Of a stretch of 49,064 nt of DNA, positions 1 to 7,739 are shown piece after piece. The stretch covers positions 1 through 49,064 of the forward strand of contig JAAYEH010000147.1 in the NCBI GenBank assembly GCA_012728855.1. The letters are read 5' to 3'. The stretch's first letter is position 1. Each line of letters starts with the position of its first letter. Origin of the DNA: Rhodopirellula sp. (GTDB taxonomy: Bacteria; Planctomycetota; Planctomycetia; Pirellulales; Thermoguttaceae). Below the pieces are notes generated by a model. The model was not told the DNA's origin, did not search any database, and was given only the letters and a program-made list of their open reading frames with translations. The translations under genes were made by a program, and so were the position numbers.

Positions 1-57
1 CGGTCGCAACAGCCGAAACTTCCGCTGAATCCGTGCGATGACTTGCGCGTCCTGCAT
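1..57 (-). CDS. ISAzo13-like transposase, N-terminal fragment (runs off window)
   Basis: The first 57 bases read on the minus strand as an uninterrupted 19-residue start, MQDAQVIARIQRKFRLLRP, continuing past the window edge. This resembles from memory the N-terminus of ISAzo13-family DDE transposases, which begin with a short helix ending in a leucine/arginine/proline stretch before a conserved 'RRLWAA-EA' region that would lie outside the window. A weak GGCGAG lies just upstream of the ATG. The element probably ends somewhere between 58 and about 140, where the neighbouring Gfo/Idh gene is cut off. The assignment rests on 19 residues, so it is tentative. Confidence 0.4.
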   Translation of the reverse strand, partial: MQDAQVIARIQRKFRLLRP

Positions 58-113
58 CTCGCCATGATGGCACGTTCAGCTCAATTGACCAATACCAATT
101 TGTACAAGTAATT

Positions 114-536
114 TTGACGCAGGCACTAACCCGGAGATTCGCCGCCGGCGGCGATCATTTCGATAACTTCATCAAGGCCGTGCGGAGCCGCAAAGTGGAA
201 GACCTCCACGCCGATATTCGCGAAGGCCACCTCTCCAGCGCCTTGTGCCACTTGGGCAACATCTCCTATGGGCTGGGCGTCAGGATGTCCGCCGACGACG
301 TGAAGCGGCAACTGGGCAGAATGAAGTCGAACGACGACACGCTGGCTACCTTCGGACGGGTGACCGCCCATCTAAAGGACAATGGGGTAGACTTGGGCGG
401 TCTGCAGGTAATCCTGGGCCCGGAGCTGTCGTTCGACTCTGGCAGCGAGACATTCCCGGACCATCCGGATGCCAACCGACTTCTCACCCGCGACTATCGC
501 GAACCATTCGTGGTGCCGCCCCGCGGGCAAGTCTAA
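114..536 (+). pseudogene. Gfo/Idh/MocA-family oxidoreductase, C-terminal remnant
   Basis: The open frame holds the C-terminal end of the planctomycete type of Gfo/Idh/MocA oxidoreductase. Its diagnostic stretch is GGDHFDNFIKAVRSRK, followed by DLHADIREGHLSSALCHLG and NISYGLG. Whole proteins of this type have about 430-460 residues with an N-terminal Rossmann fold; here only about 130 residues of the C-terminal part remain and no nucleotide-binding motif exists upstream. The only start is a TTG inside sequence that does not look like the family, and the probable IS start at 1-57 lies immediately to the left. Insertion of that element is the simplest reason for the truncation. It is unlikely to make a functional protein. 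Confidence 0.75.
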
Positions 537-545
537 AGGTTGCCA

Positions 546-627
546 GTAGGTTCCGCTTGCCGAGCGGAACCTGCGCGACGGCGAACCGCAACGCTACGCA
601 AGATCCCGCTCGGCAAGCGGGATCTAC
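546..627. repeat. REPIN-like inverted doublet, family A copy 1
   Basis: Two hairpins face each other. The left one (548-572) has arms AGGTTCCGCT/AGCGGAACCT around a TGCCG loop; the right one (601-625) has arms AGATCCCGCT/AGCGGGATCT around CGGCA, the complement of the first loop. The right unit is therefore a near-identical reverse complement of the left (20 of 22 positions). This is the architecture of REP doublets (REPINs/BIMEs) mobilised in trans by REP-associated tyrosine transposases in other bacteria. A second copy with a longer spacer lies at 7453-7562. Confidence 0.8.
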
Positions 628-913
628 TACCCTCCGCGACCATTCTCTGGACGATGCTGTCGTCTAAACGACCCAAGCAATACGCCCAATGGAGCTAGAC
701 AGTCTGGAAAACGAGACGAACGAGCCTGCTTAAACAATGGGCACTCCAAGGCCTGCCTCAACAAAGGCACGGCTGCCTGTTTTTCGGGCGTTTCGATTGC
801 ATTGACGCAACTGATAGCAGTGCAAGCACTTGCACGGAACCCTTGACCGGAGCAGAACATTGTTGGCAGATCGTCACCAAGGAGGTCGACGGTACGGAAG
901 CAATCGCCGGTCC
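628..913. other. Intergenic stretch without recognised gene
   Basis: Between the family A repeat and the ribosome-binding site of the next gene there is no open frame with protein-like composition, no tRNA-like fold that I can draw and no clear hairpin terminator. The region is less GC-rich than the surrounding genes and probably contains the promoter of the ribbon-helix-helix gene, but no convincing -35/-10 pair was found. Confidence 0.4.
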
Positions 914-930
914 AAGAGGAGTCAGTTGTG

Positions 931-1458
931 ATGGAGACGGAAAATCGCACCAGCCCCGATCGGAATGCGGGAAGAAAAGCAGCAGAAGTTTATCGAGCCG
1001 CCTGTGAGTTATTCGACGAGAGACCCGATTGGGTGACGTTCTTTCGGCGGATCCTGGGAAGGAAGGGGATTGTCCGCGAGTCCTACCCCGATGCGGAATT
1101 GCTGAGGAAATTCGAGCAGACGCGGACCTATCTGAAAATCCAGCAGATGCTGGCCAAACTGCGTGAGCAGGGGATCGACCCGGAGGTAACGCCCGCGGAG
1201 CCTGTCAGAGTCATTACGGTTCGAATTCCCGAGAGCCTTCACGAACTCTTGAGAGATGAAGCCGGCGACCTTCGCACTAGTGTGAACAAGCTGTGCATTT
1301 CCAAACTGCTTCAGTTGATCGACAAGGAACTGGTTCCGGAAGAGGCCACGATCCGGGCGAATTTGGCAAGGGCAAAACGCGAAAGGGAGCAGGTGCGGCA
1401 AGGCGCCACAGCGGAAAGCGAAGAGGATGAAATAGAAAAGGTTGGAGAGGATCTGTAA
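931..1458 (+). CDS. Ribbon-helix-helix (CopG/Arc-like) domain protein
   Basis: The 175-residue product has a central stretch, around residues 94-130, with a short beta strand ITVRIP followed by two predicted helices (ESLHELLRDEAGDLRTS and VNKLCISKLLQL). This is the usual layout of ribbon-helix-helix DNA-binding domains in CopG/Arc/HicB-type regulators. The N-terminal 90 residues are helical with a DWVTFFRRILG segment that I do not recognise, and the C-terminus is highly charged. AGGAG at 916-920 sits 10 bases before ATG 931; GTG 928 is an alternative start. The last six codons overlap the 3' end of the oppositely transcribed RNase P RNA. A DNA-binding role is inferred; no toxin partner is visible next to it. 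Confidence 0.75.
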   Translation: METENRTSPDRNAGRKAAEVYRAACELFDERPDWVTFFRRILGRKGIVRESYPDAELLRKFEQTRTYLKIQQMLAKLREQGIDPEVTPAEPVRVITVRIPESLHELLRDEAGDLRTSVNKLCISKLLQLIDKELVPEEATIRANLARAKREREQVRQGATAESEEDEIEKVGEDL

Positions 1459-1884
1459 GCCGGGTTCTGTTCCTGCCGAAGCAAGCGACGACCATTTCTC
1501 TAGGAAACCGATTGCTCGGTTTCTCCAGCGATCTACCCGGAAGTCCATGGCGGACCGGACCAGCCCGCGGGTGGCTCGCGGCATCGAAACGCCGCGATGG
1601 CGCACCACGACTCCCTGTTTGATCTTGCTCCCGGTGGGGTTTGCCTAGCCAAGCCGGTCACCCGGCCTGCTGGTGAGCTCTTACCTCACCGTTTCACCCT
1701 TACCGCGCGGCGGAACCTCGCGGCGGTTTGCTTTCTGTTGCACTTTCCCTGGCCTCGCGGCCGGTGGGTGTTACCCATCACCGTGTCCTTCGGAGCCCGG
1801 ACTTTCCTCCCGCCGGGTGCGGCAAGGGCCGGTGTGTCGACCCCCTCGCCCCCGGCCGGCGGCCGTCCGATCCTCTCCAACCAG
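1440..1884 (-). ncRNA. rnpB: RNase P RNA (bacterial type A)
   Basis: Read on the minus strand this is the catalytic RNA of ribonuclease P, which matures tRNA 5' ends. Conserved elements occur in order: GAGGAAAGTCCGGGCTCC near the 5' end, ACAGAAAGCAAACCGCC, GGTAAGGGTGAAACGGTGAG, then GCAAACCCCACC, AAATGGTCGTCGC and ACAGAACCCGGCTTACAGA at the 3' end. The P1 helix closes the molecule: GGTTGGAGAGGATC at the 5' side pairs with GATCCTCTCCAAC at the 3' side. A TACAAT box lies about 17 bases upstream at 1901-1906. The 3' end overlaps the stop of the converging ribbon-helix-helix gene. Confidence 0.97.
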
Positions 1885-1887
1885 CGA

Positions 1888-2865
1888 TCAACCTACTGTA
1901 ATTGTACCGTTCGGGAAAGACTTTCCCTGCCAACTATCGCGGCGCTGGAGTTCTTTTTCGATGGCTGCTCGCACCGCCTGCTTGTCGAGGCACCATTGCG
2001 GCGCCACCAGATACTCTTGGGGGGCATCACCACAGAGGCGATCGATCACGCAGTCGGGCGGCAGGGCTTCGAGGAAATCGGCGACGTAGGCTACGTACTG
2101 GTCGCGATCAGGCAACGCCACCGTGCCGGACATCACCTGATCGGCGAGCACGGTATTCTTCACTGCGTAGAGGTTGTGAATTTTGACGCTGTGCAGTCGC
2201 AGCCTGGCGATCTCACGCGCCGTGGCCAGCATCTCGTCACGGGTCTCTCCCGGAATGCCCAAGATGACATGCGCGCCGATGTCGATTGCGCGGAGGCGCG
2301 TCCGCCGAACTGCGTCGAGAAAGGCTTGGTAATGATGTCCGCGGTTCATCCAGTCGAGTGAACGGTCGTGAATCGACTGCAGGCCATATTCCACGCAAAC
2401 CCAGGTACGGGCCGTGAAACTTTCCAGCAGATCGAGTATTTCGTCGGATACGCAGTCCGGCCTGGTTCCGATGGCCAACCCCACCACACCCGGATATGCG
2501 GCCGCTTCTTCCCAGAGGTTCCTCAGTTCATCGGCGGGAGCGTAGGTGTTGGTCGCCGGCTGAAAGTAGGCGATGAAGTGCTCCACGCGATGGCGCTGCC
2601 TGAGCCGTGCGACTCCCTCGGCGATTTGATCCGAAATCGAGCGGATTGAGAGGCGACGGCTGGGACTGAAGCTGCGAATATCGCAGAATACGCAGCCGCC
2701 GCGGGCAATCGTTCCATCGACGTTGGGGCAGTTGAACCGCCCGTCGACGCTCACTTTCCAGACACGGTGGCCGAACTTCCCGATCAGGAACTGGTTAAGA
2801 CTGTAGAATCGGTGTCCCACTTCACGCCAACTCGTATTGCCGCAATTGGGGGGCATAGAATTCAT
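1888..2865 (-). CDS. Radical SAM protein, YhcC/TIGR01212 family
   Basis: The 325-residue protein has the cluster-binding cysteines C46, C58 and C61 in the form CPNVDGTIARGGCVFC (CX11CX2C), the spacing used by the YhcC/TIGR01212 branch of radical SAM enzymes. Other family features are the opening RFYSLNQFLIGKFG, FQPATNTYAP, AIGTRPDC, the VEYGLQSIHDRSL segment, ILGIPGE, and the C-terminal VIDRLCGDAP. Family members cleave SAM with a [4Fe-4S] cluster, but their biological reaction is not firmly established. It is transcribed away from the FHA gene and towards rnpB; its 3' end carries the rnpB -10 box. A second in-frame ATG lies three codons downstream. Confidence 0.92.
   Translation of the reverse strand: MNSMPPNCGNTSWREVGHRFYSLNQFLIGKFGHRVWKVSVDGRFNCPNVDGTIARGGCVFCDIRSFSPSRRLSIRSISDQIAEGVARLRQRHRVEHFIAYFQPATNTYAPADELRNLWEEAAAYPGVVGLAIGTRPDCVSDEILDLLESFTARTWVCVEYGLQSIHDRSLDWMNRGHHYQAFLDAVRRTRLRAIDIGAHVILGIPGETRDEMLATAREIARLRLHSVKIHNLYAVKNTVLADQVMSGTVALPDRDQYVAYVADFLEALPPDCVIDRLCGDAPQEYLVAPQWCLDKQAVRAAIEKELQRRDSWQGKSFPNGTITVG
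1901..1906 (-). promoter_or_regulatory. Probable -10 box of rnpB
   Basis: TACAAT on the minus strand matches five of six consensus -10 positions and is correctly placed for transcription starting around 1893, shortly before the mature RNase P RNA 5' end. It lies inside the last codons of the radical SAM gene. No good -35 hexamer is present 16-18 bases upstream. Confidence 0.45.
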
Positions 2866-2992
2866 TGACGGCTATACGTTGGCCGTCTAAACTTAGATAG
2901 ATGTTGTGGTCGGTCCAAATGTCGTACCTGTTCGAGAACCAGTCCGCCAGCGTATTGTAGGGCGGATCAGCCGTAATTCGAGAGAATTTCGC

Positions 2993-3469
2993 ATGTTTGG
3001 CGAGTTGTTGCCGGTGGGCGGAGGCGACCCGATACCCCTGCTCAAGACCCCCTTGCTGGTTGGGCGCAGTGAAAGTTGCGATGTGGTGCTGCGGTTCTCC
3101 AACGTGTCGTCCCAGCACTGCCGGCTTACCCTAGAGGGAGGGTACTGGTATGTGCAGGACATGAACAGCCGCAATGGCATCAAAGTGAATGGAGTCCGCG
3201 TGCAGCAGAAGCGTCTGGATCCCGGCGACCTCCTTTCCGTGGCCAAGCATAAGTACAGCATTGATTACTCTCCCAGCGACAACGGGGCCGACGGTCCTCC
3301 TCCCCCGGACATGATCGAGAACGATATCTTCGGCAAGTCGCTCTTGGAGCGTGCCGGGCTGCAGTCACCGCGAGCGGCTGTGTCGGCCGAGCGACCCGAA
3401 AGGGAGCCCAAGTACGATAAGTCGGGCGATGCATCCGATCCGTTTCCCAGTCGGGACGATCCGGTTTAG
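2993..3469 (+). CDS. FHA-domain protein
   Basis: The 158-residue product is an FHA domain covering about residues 20-90. It shows GRSESCDVVL with the conserved Gly-Arg, the SSQHCRL core with the Ser/His pair, and DMNSRNGIKVNG, the asparagine-containing loop that contacts phosphothreonine. The last 60 residues are proline- and charge-rich and probably disordered. FHA domains recognise phosphothreonine peptides, so the protein may couple Ser/Thr kinase signalling to another process. ATG 2993 is preferred to an upstream GTG at 2906 because the FHA fold starts directly after it. It ends seven bases before rsgA, so the two are likely cotranscribed. Confidence 0.88.
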   Translation: MFGELLPVGGGDPIPLLKTPLLVGRSESCDVVLRFSNVSSQHCRLTLEGGYWYVQDMNSRNGIKVNGVRVQQKRLDPGDLLSVAKHKYSIDYSPSDNGADGPPPPDMIENDIFGKSLLERAGLQSPRAAVSAERPEREPKYDKSGDASDPFPSRDDPV

Positions 3470-3476
3470 GTTCTCT

Positions 3477-4622
3477 ATGGCGAAAGACAAGAAGGTCCGG
3501 GCCGACTTTCGGAAGAATCGGAACACGCGAACGCGCCGGACCGACTGGACGCAGCAGTTCGAGGGGAGCGATTTCGAACAAGACCAGATCATTCAAACAG
3601 AGCGGATCAGCGGCAAGGGAGAATTGAGTCGACGCCGGACGGTTCGCGTGGCAGAGCCGAGAGAAAACGAGGACGACTCGGCTGGGGGCTTTCAACTGGA
3701 GGTTGACCGGCGGGCATGTCTGCGAGGCCGCGTTCTGAGCGTACACGGATTGATCAGCATGGTGCAGGTTGACGGCGGTCGCCTCCTGCGCTGCGCGACG
3801 CGGCGTCTGCTCAAAACCCTCACGACGGATCAGCGGCATGTCGTCGCGGCCGGCGATTGCGTTCTGGTACGGCCGGTCGAACATGCCCAGAGCGACGAGG
3901 GCATTATCGAGCGGATCGAGCCTCGCCACGGCGTACTCAGCCGGACCAGCCGCGGTCGCCAGCAGGTTCTCGTGACCAATGTCGACCAGGTCTTGATCGT
4001 CGCCAGCGCGGCGGAGCCTCGCCTCAAGCCGAACTTGATCGACCGTCTTCTGGTGAGCGCGGAACAGGGCAAGATCGAGCCGTTGATCGCGATCAACAAG
4101 ATCGACCTGATCGATCCCGCCGAACTGCAGCCGCTCGTCGGATTGTACAGCCAAATGGGCTACGAAGTCCTGCTGCTCAGCGCCACGACCGGCGTTGGTA
4201 TTGCTCGGCTCGCTCGTCGACTTGCCGGCCGCGAGAGTGTCGTGGCCGGCCAGAGCGGCGTGGGCAAGTCCTCGCTCCTGAACGCCGTGGATCCGACACT
4301 GAAGCTTTGCATTGCGGAAGTCAGTGAAGAAAACCAGAAAGGGCGCCATACGACAACCGTGGCTCGGCTTCTGCCGATGCAGTCGGGGGGGTATGTCGTG
4401 GATACGCCCGGTGTCCGCCAATTTCAGCTTTGGGACGTGATCCCCCAAGAGGTTGCCGGCTACTACCGCGACGTACGGCCTTACGTGAGCGCGTGCCGCT
4501 TCCCCGATTGCACCCACACGCACGAGGCGGACTGTGCCGTCAAGGATGCGGTTGCCGACGGTCGCCTCGATGCGCGACGGTATGAGAGCTATTGCGGCGT
4601 ATGTTCCGGAGACATGGAGTGA
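3477..4622 (+). CDS. rsgA: Ribosome small subunit-dependent GTPase A
   Basis: This 381-residue protein is the circularly permuted GTPase RsgA (YjeQ), which helps mature the 30S subunit. The permuted order of motifs is visible: NKID (G4) at residues 207-210, then the P-loop GQSGVGKSS around 258-266, then DTPG (G3) at 309. The C-terminal zinc site follows, with CRFPDCTHTHEADC from about residue 340. An OB-fold precedes the GTPase. The N-terminal 70 residues are a basic, charged extension longer than in E. coli RsgA, probably RNA-contacting. ATG 3477 follows the FHA stop by seven bases. Confidence 0.96.
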   Translation: MAKDKKVRADFRKNRNTRTRRTDWTQQFEGSDFEQDQIIQTERISGKGELSRRRTVRVAEPRENEDDSAGGFQLEVDRRACLRGRVLSVHGLISMVQVDGGRLLRCATRRLLKTLTTDQRHVVAAGDCVLVRPVEHAQSDEGIIERIEPRHGVLSRTSRGRQQVLVTNVDQVLIVASAAEPRLKPNLIDRLLVSAEQGKIEPLIAINKIDLIDPAELQPLVGLYSQMGYEVLLLSATTGVGIARLARRLAGRESVVAGQSGVGKSSLLNAVDPTLKLCIAEVSEENQKGRHTTTVARLLPMQSGGYVVDTPGVRQFQLWDVIPQEVAGYYRDVRPYVSACRFPDCTHTHEADCAVKDAVADGRLDARRYESYCGVCSGDME

Positions 4623-4701
4623 CTTGGCGAACCCGTTGTGTCCCGGTCGCTCTCATGGATAGAGGTCCAAACAAGACAGGAACAGGAGCAATCGACCCAT
4701 C

Positions 4702-6042
4702 GTGCGTGAAATGAGTCATATCGAGGGCGTGGCCAGCGAAGCGGCCGTGCTGGTTGCCGTTCAGTTGCGCGACCGAGAGCTTCAATCGCCGTTGCTGAAG
4801 GAACTGGAGGGACTTGCCAAGGCGGCCGGCGCTAGCGTGGCGGGCCGGCTAACTCAGCGGCGAGAGACGCCCGAGACAGCCACGTATCTCGGCAAAGGAA
4901 AAGTCGAGGAGCTGGCACAACTTGCCGAGGCGGTCGAGGCGGATGTGATCCTCTTCGACAACGATCTCAGCCCAGGGCAGACCCGCAATCTGGAGCAGGC
5001 GACGAATGTCAAAGTGCTCGACCGCACGGAGTTGATTCTCGACATTTTTGCCGCCCGAGCGCAAACCCATGAATCCCGCCTCGCCGTCGAGCTGGCCCAA
5101 TTGGAATATTCGATGCCGCGGCTGAAACGGATGTGGACGCACCTTTCGCGGCAGAAGAAGGGAATCGGGTTGCGAGGGCCGGGCGAAAAGCAACTCGAGG
5201 TCGACCGCCGGCTGGTTGAGAAGCGGATTCACGATCTCCGCAATGACCTGGCGACGATTCAGAAGCGCAAACAGCGCGAGGTAGCCGCCCGCTCGGATCG
5301 GATGACGGTTTCCCTGGTCGGCTATACGAACGCCGGCAAGAGCACTCTGCTCAACCGGCTTACCGGCTCCGACGTCTACACGGAGGACTTGCTGTTCGCA
5401 ACGCTCGACACGCGGACCCGCCGCTGGCAATTGCCCGGCTGGGGGCCGGTTTTGTTGAGCGACACGGTCGGCTTCATCCGCGATCTGCCGCACCACTTGA
5501 TTGCCAGTTTCCGGGCCACGTTGGAAGAAGCCCGGCAGGCCGATCTATTGCTGCACGTCGCCGACGCGAGCAACCCGGCGGTCGCCGAGCAGATCAGCGC
5601 GGCATACCAGGTTTTGGAGGAAATCGGCCTGAAAGACAAAGACACGCTGCTGGTGCTGAACCAGGTGGACAAACTCCCCGACCGCGTCAGGCTCGACAAT
5701 CTCCTCTCGCGTTATCCAACGGCGATTGCGGTCAGCGCCCGCGACGGGTTTGGCTTGCGCGAACTGGCCTCCGCGGTCAGCGATGCCCTCAGTCGCGGTT
5801 TCCAAGACGTGGACGTGGAGACAGGGGTCGGCAACGGCCGTCTGCTGGCCTACCTGGCGGCTCACGGAGAGATCTTGTCGAAACAGTACGAGGACAGCCG
5901 TGTCATTGTCCACTGTCGTCTCTCCCAACGGCACCTGGGACCGATCCATGAAGAGGGCGCGGTGATACGCCCCCATCCCGGTTCCGGCAACGGCGTCTTC
6001 ACGCAGGAACCTGCGCCAGGCGCCGCCGAAGAAGTGGCCTAG
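4702..6042 (+). CDS. hflX: GTPase HflX
   Basis: The protein of about 446 residues is the ribosome-associated GTPase HflX, which splits stalled or hibernating ribosomes after heat stress. The HflX domain includes TYLGKGKVEEL and the FDNDLSPGQTRNLE segment, followed by the helical RGPGEKQLEVDRR region. The GTPase has G1 GYTNAGKSTLLN (from residue 207), G3 DTVGFIRDLPHHLI, G4 NQVDK and G5 SARDG. A GTG at 4702 is taken as start because AGGAG lies upstream at 4684-4688; ATG 4711 is a possible alternative. It sits 79 bases after rsgA and three bases before the SDR gene, so a ribosome-maintenance operon is likely. Confidence 0.95.
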   Translation: MREMSHIEGVASEAAVLVAVQLRDRELQSPLLKELEGLAKAAGASVAGRLTQRRETPETATYLGKGKVEELAQLAEAVEADVILFDNDLSPGQTRNLEQATNVKVLDRTELILDIFAARAQTHESRLAVELAQLEYSMPRLKRMWTHLSRQKKGIGLRGPGEKQLEVDRRLVEKRIHDLRNDLATIQKRKQREVAARSDRMTVSLVGYTNAGKSTLLNRLTGSDVYTEDLLFATLDTRTRRWQLPGWGPVLLSDTVGFIRDLPHHLIASFRATLEEARQADLLLHVADASNPAVAEQISAAYQVLEEIGLKDKDTLLVLNQVDKLPDRVRLDNLLSRYPTAIAVSARDGFGLRELASAVSDALSRGFQDVDVETGVGNGRLLAYLAAHGEILSKQYEDSRVIVHCRLSQRHLGPIHEEGAVIRPHPGSGNGVFTQEPAPGAAEEVA

Positions 6043-6045
6043 CCT

Positions 6046-6831
6046 ATGCCAAAACGGGAGATCCGAGAAAGTCGTGCGATCGTGACGGGTGCGTCGAGCG
6101 GAATCGGTCGCGCCGTGGCGCTGGAGCTTTCGCGGCAGGGGGCCGATGTCGTGGTGACCGCGCGGCGCGAGGACCGGTTGCGAACCCTGGCCGAAGAGAT
6201 ATCGTCGGGGAGAGGTCGCGTTGCCATCGTCCCCGGTGACATCACGGATCCCCGCACGCGCCAGGCGGCAATCGAGGCGGCGAGGTCCGAGTTTGGGGGC
6301 TTGGACGCACTGGTGAACAACGCCGGCGTCGGCGCGCTGGGGCTTTTCGAAGATGCCGCCCCCGAGCGCGTCCGCCACATCATGGACGTAAACTTCTTCG
6401 CCCTGGTGGAAATGACGCGGACGGCGTTGCCGCTTCTCAAAGAGGGGATAAATCCGATTGTGGTGAACATCAGCTCCATTCTCGGACACCGAGGCGCTCC
6501 GTACAGCAGCGAGTATTCCGCCAGCAAGTTTGCCGTTCAAGGTTTTAGTGAAGCGATTCGCGCGGAATTCACCCGGCACCGCATCGATGTTCTCGTCGTC
6601 AGCCCGGGCACCACGCAGACCGAGTTCTTCGACAGCGTTGTGGAGCGAGTCGGCGAACCGACCTGGCCGGAGCATACGGCGGTTACGGCGGAAGACGTGG
6701 CGCGGCGGATCGTGAAAGCGATGCGCAAGGGCCGCCACGAAATCGTGCCCTACGGATGGGGGAAGGTTCTCTGCTGGCTGAACCGTCTTTCACCGGCGAT
6801 GGTCGACCGAATCATGGCGCGCTACGTGTGA
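6046..6831 (+). CDS. SDR-family NAD(P)-dependent oxidoreductase
   Basis: A 261-residue classical short-chain dehydrogenase. The cofactor motif TGASSGIG lies near the N-terminus, NNAG in the middle, and the catalytic serine with YSASK supplies the Ser-Tyr-Lys triad (NISSILG ... YSASKFAV). The arginine-containing TARREDR after the second strand favours NADP(H). The substrate cannot be read from sequence; a C-terminal segment GWGKVLCWLNRLSP resembles SDRs that act on lipids. It starts three bases after hflX, so it is probably translated from the same message. Convergent with the small gene at 6834. Confidence 0.9.
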   Translation: MPKREIRESRAIVTGASSGIGRAVALELSRQGADVVVTARREDRLRTLAEEISSGRGRVAIVPGDITDPRTRQAAIEAARSEFGGLDALVNNAGVGALGLFEDAAPERVRHIMDVNFFALVEMTRTALPLLKEGINPIVVNISSILGHRGAPYSSEYSASKFAVQGFSEAIRAEFTRHRIDVLVVSPGTTQTEFFDSVVERVGEPTWPEHTAVTAEDVARRIVKAMRKGRHEIVPYGWGKVLCWLNRLSPAMVDRIMARYV

Positions 6832-6833
6832 GT

Positions 6834-7112
6834 TTAGCGCCGGCCGGCTTTCTGATGAATGGCGGCGCGAATTCGCCCCAACGTATCCGAAGAAAGCCGG
6901 ATTCGCTGCGGCGCGGGGCCGCACTCCGATTCCATACGTTCGCTAGCGATTTGAAGGCTGGCCAGCGGTTCATCCGGAGCAACCCGATAGACATGGCCCG
7001 CGGAACGAATCTGGCGGAAAAGCCTGAGCGGATCGTTGCCGATCTGCTCTAGCAGGATCCACGGTTCACTTCCGTCCGCGTAGAGGAACTCGAAGCTTGC
7101 ATACCACGTCAT
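6834..7112 (-). CDS. Hypothetical protein, 92 aa
   Basis: A compact soluble protein beginning MTWYASFEFLYADGSEP with composition typical of real genes and no membrane segment. ATG 7112 is preferred because GGGAGG lies seven bases upstream; a GTG at 7127 overlaps that Shine-Dalgarno sequence. The stop is three bases from the stop of the converging SDR gene. I do not recognise the family. The C-terminal half is arginine-rich (RIRLSSDTLGRIRAAIHQK). Confidence 0.55.
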   Translation of the reverse strand: MTWYASFEFLYADGSEPWILLEQIGNDPLRLFRQIRSAGHVYRVAPDEPLASLQIASERMESECGPAPQRIRLSSDTLGRIRAAIHQKAGRR

Positions 7113-7375
7113 CGGCCGCCCTCCCACGAAGAGGTTGTTCGACCTGTCGAGTGAAGCAACTGCCGGAAGGCCGATGAAGCCCCTTCCGCACCCGCGCTCG
7201 GAGGTCAGAAAAGATTGACGACGAGAATTGTGAAAAGGTGTCTGACCAGGAATCTGACTACTGACAGATTACACCAAGCGACCTGCCACGAAAAGCCCAT
7301 CGCTTGAGGGGGAATCGGGAATTGACGCGCCCGGCGGGCGAAATAGATCGCTGTACCGGGGGGGATCCGGTCGGA

Positions 7376-7413
7376 CAGCCGGTCTTTTGACCGGCTGACC
7401 GCGAGGTTTTTTT
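7376..7413 (+). terminator. Hairpin with downstream T tract
   Basis: A perfect nine-base-pair stem, CAGCCGGTC/GACCGGCTG with a TTTT loop (7376-7397), is followed ten bases later by seven thymines (7407-7413). The distance to the T tract is longer than in standard intrinsic terminators, so it may be a weak terminator or part of a repeat. No gene ends just upstream on the plus strand. Confidence 0.3.
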
Positions 7414-7452
7414 CAATCGGGTTCAAATCTCGACGTTGGCAGGTAACAGAAG

Positions 7453-7562
7453 GTAGGTTCCGCTTGCCGAGCGGAACCTGGGCGCGGAGTTGACGTCCTA
7501 TTGCCCCACCGAGTGGAAACTTCACTTAGCCACTCAGATCCCGCTCGGCAAGCGGGATCTAC
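7453..7562. repeat. REPIN-like inverted doublet, family A copy 2
   Basis: The same two inverted hairpins as at 546-627: GGTTCCGCTTGCCGAGCGG on the left and its near-complement CCGCTCGGCAAGCGGGATC on the right. The hairpin units are the same in both copies, while the spacer is about 28 bases longer and of different sequence. Conservation of the ends but not the middle is expected of REPINs. It lies in a 600-base gap between a small gene and the ceramidase-like gene, with no open frame of its own. Confidence 0.8.
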
Positions 7563-7623
7563 TGGCTGCGACCCGTTCCTGAACCATGCCTACTATTCAA
7601 CGACCCGCAACGATGCCAGAATC

Positions 7624-7661
7624 AAGTCGCGGGGCAGGTTGCCAAACTGCCCCACGGTTTC
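7624..7661 (-). repeat. Palindromic repeat, family B copy 1
   Basis: Contains GGGGCAGGTTGCC followed by AAACTGCCCC, a nearly perfect palindrome at 7631-7653. Read on the minus strand it begins AGAAACCGTGGGGCAG, which is the same opening as the copy at 37748. A third, shorter match is at 35405. All three are intergenic. Confidence 0.55.
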
Positions 7662-7739
7662 TGCTATTCTGGCGGTCGGTTGATTTTTTTCGGCGACCCG
7701 CAGGAAGGCGGTTCCCGGCAGCGTGCGAGGGTTTCGCGA

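Noticed and set aside
3180..4523. Minus-strand open frame of 447 codons
   Set aside because: It mirrors rsgA and FHA codons and shows no recognisable motif.
7414..7440. GGGTTCAAATCTCG resembling a tRNA T-arm
   Set aside because: No acceptor, D or anticodon arms can be drawn around it.
7205..7525. Minus-strand open frame upstream of the ceramidase gene
   Set aside because: It runs through a repeat and has no protein-like structure.
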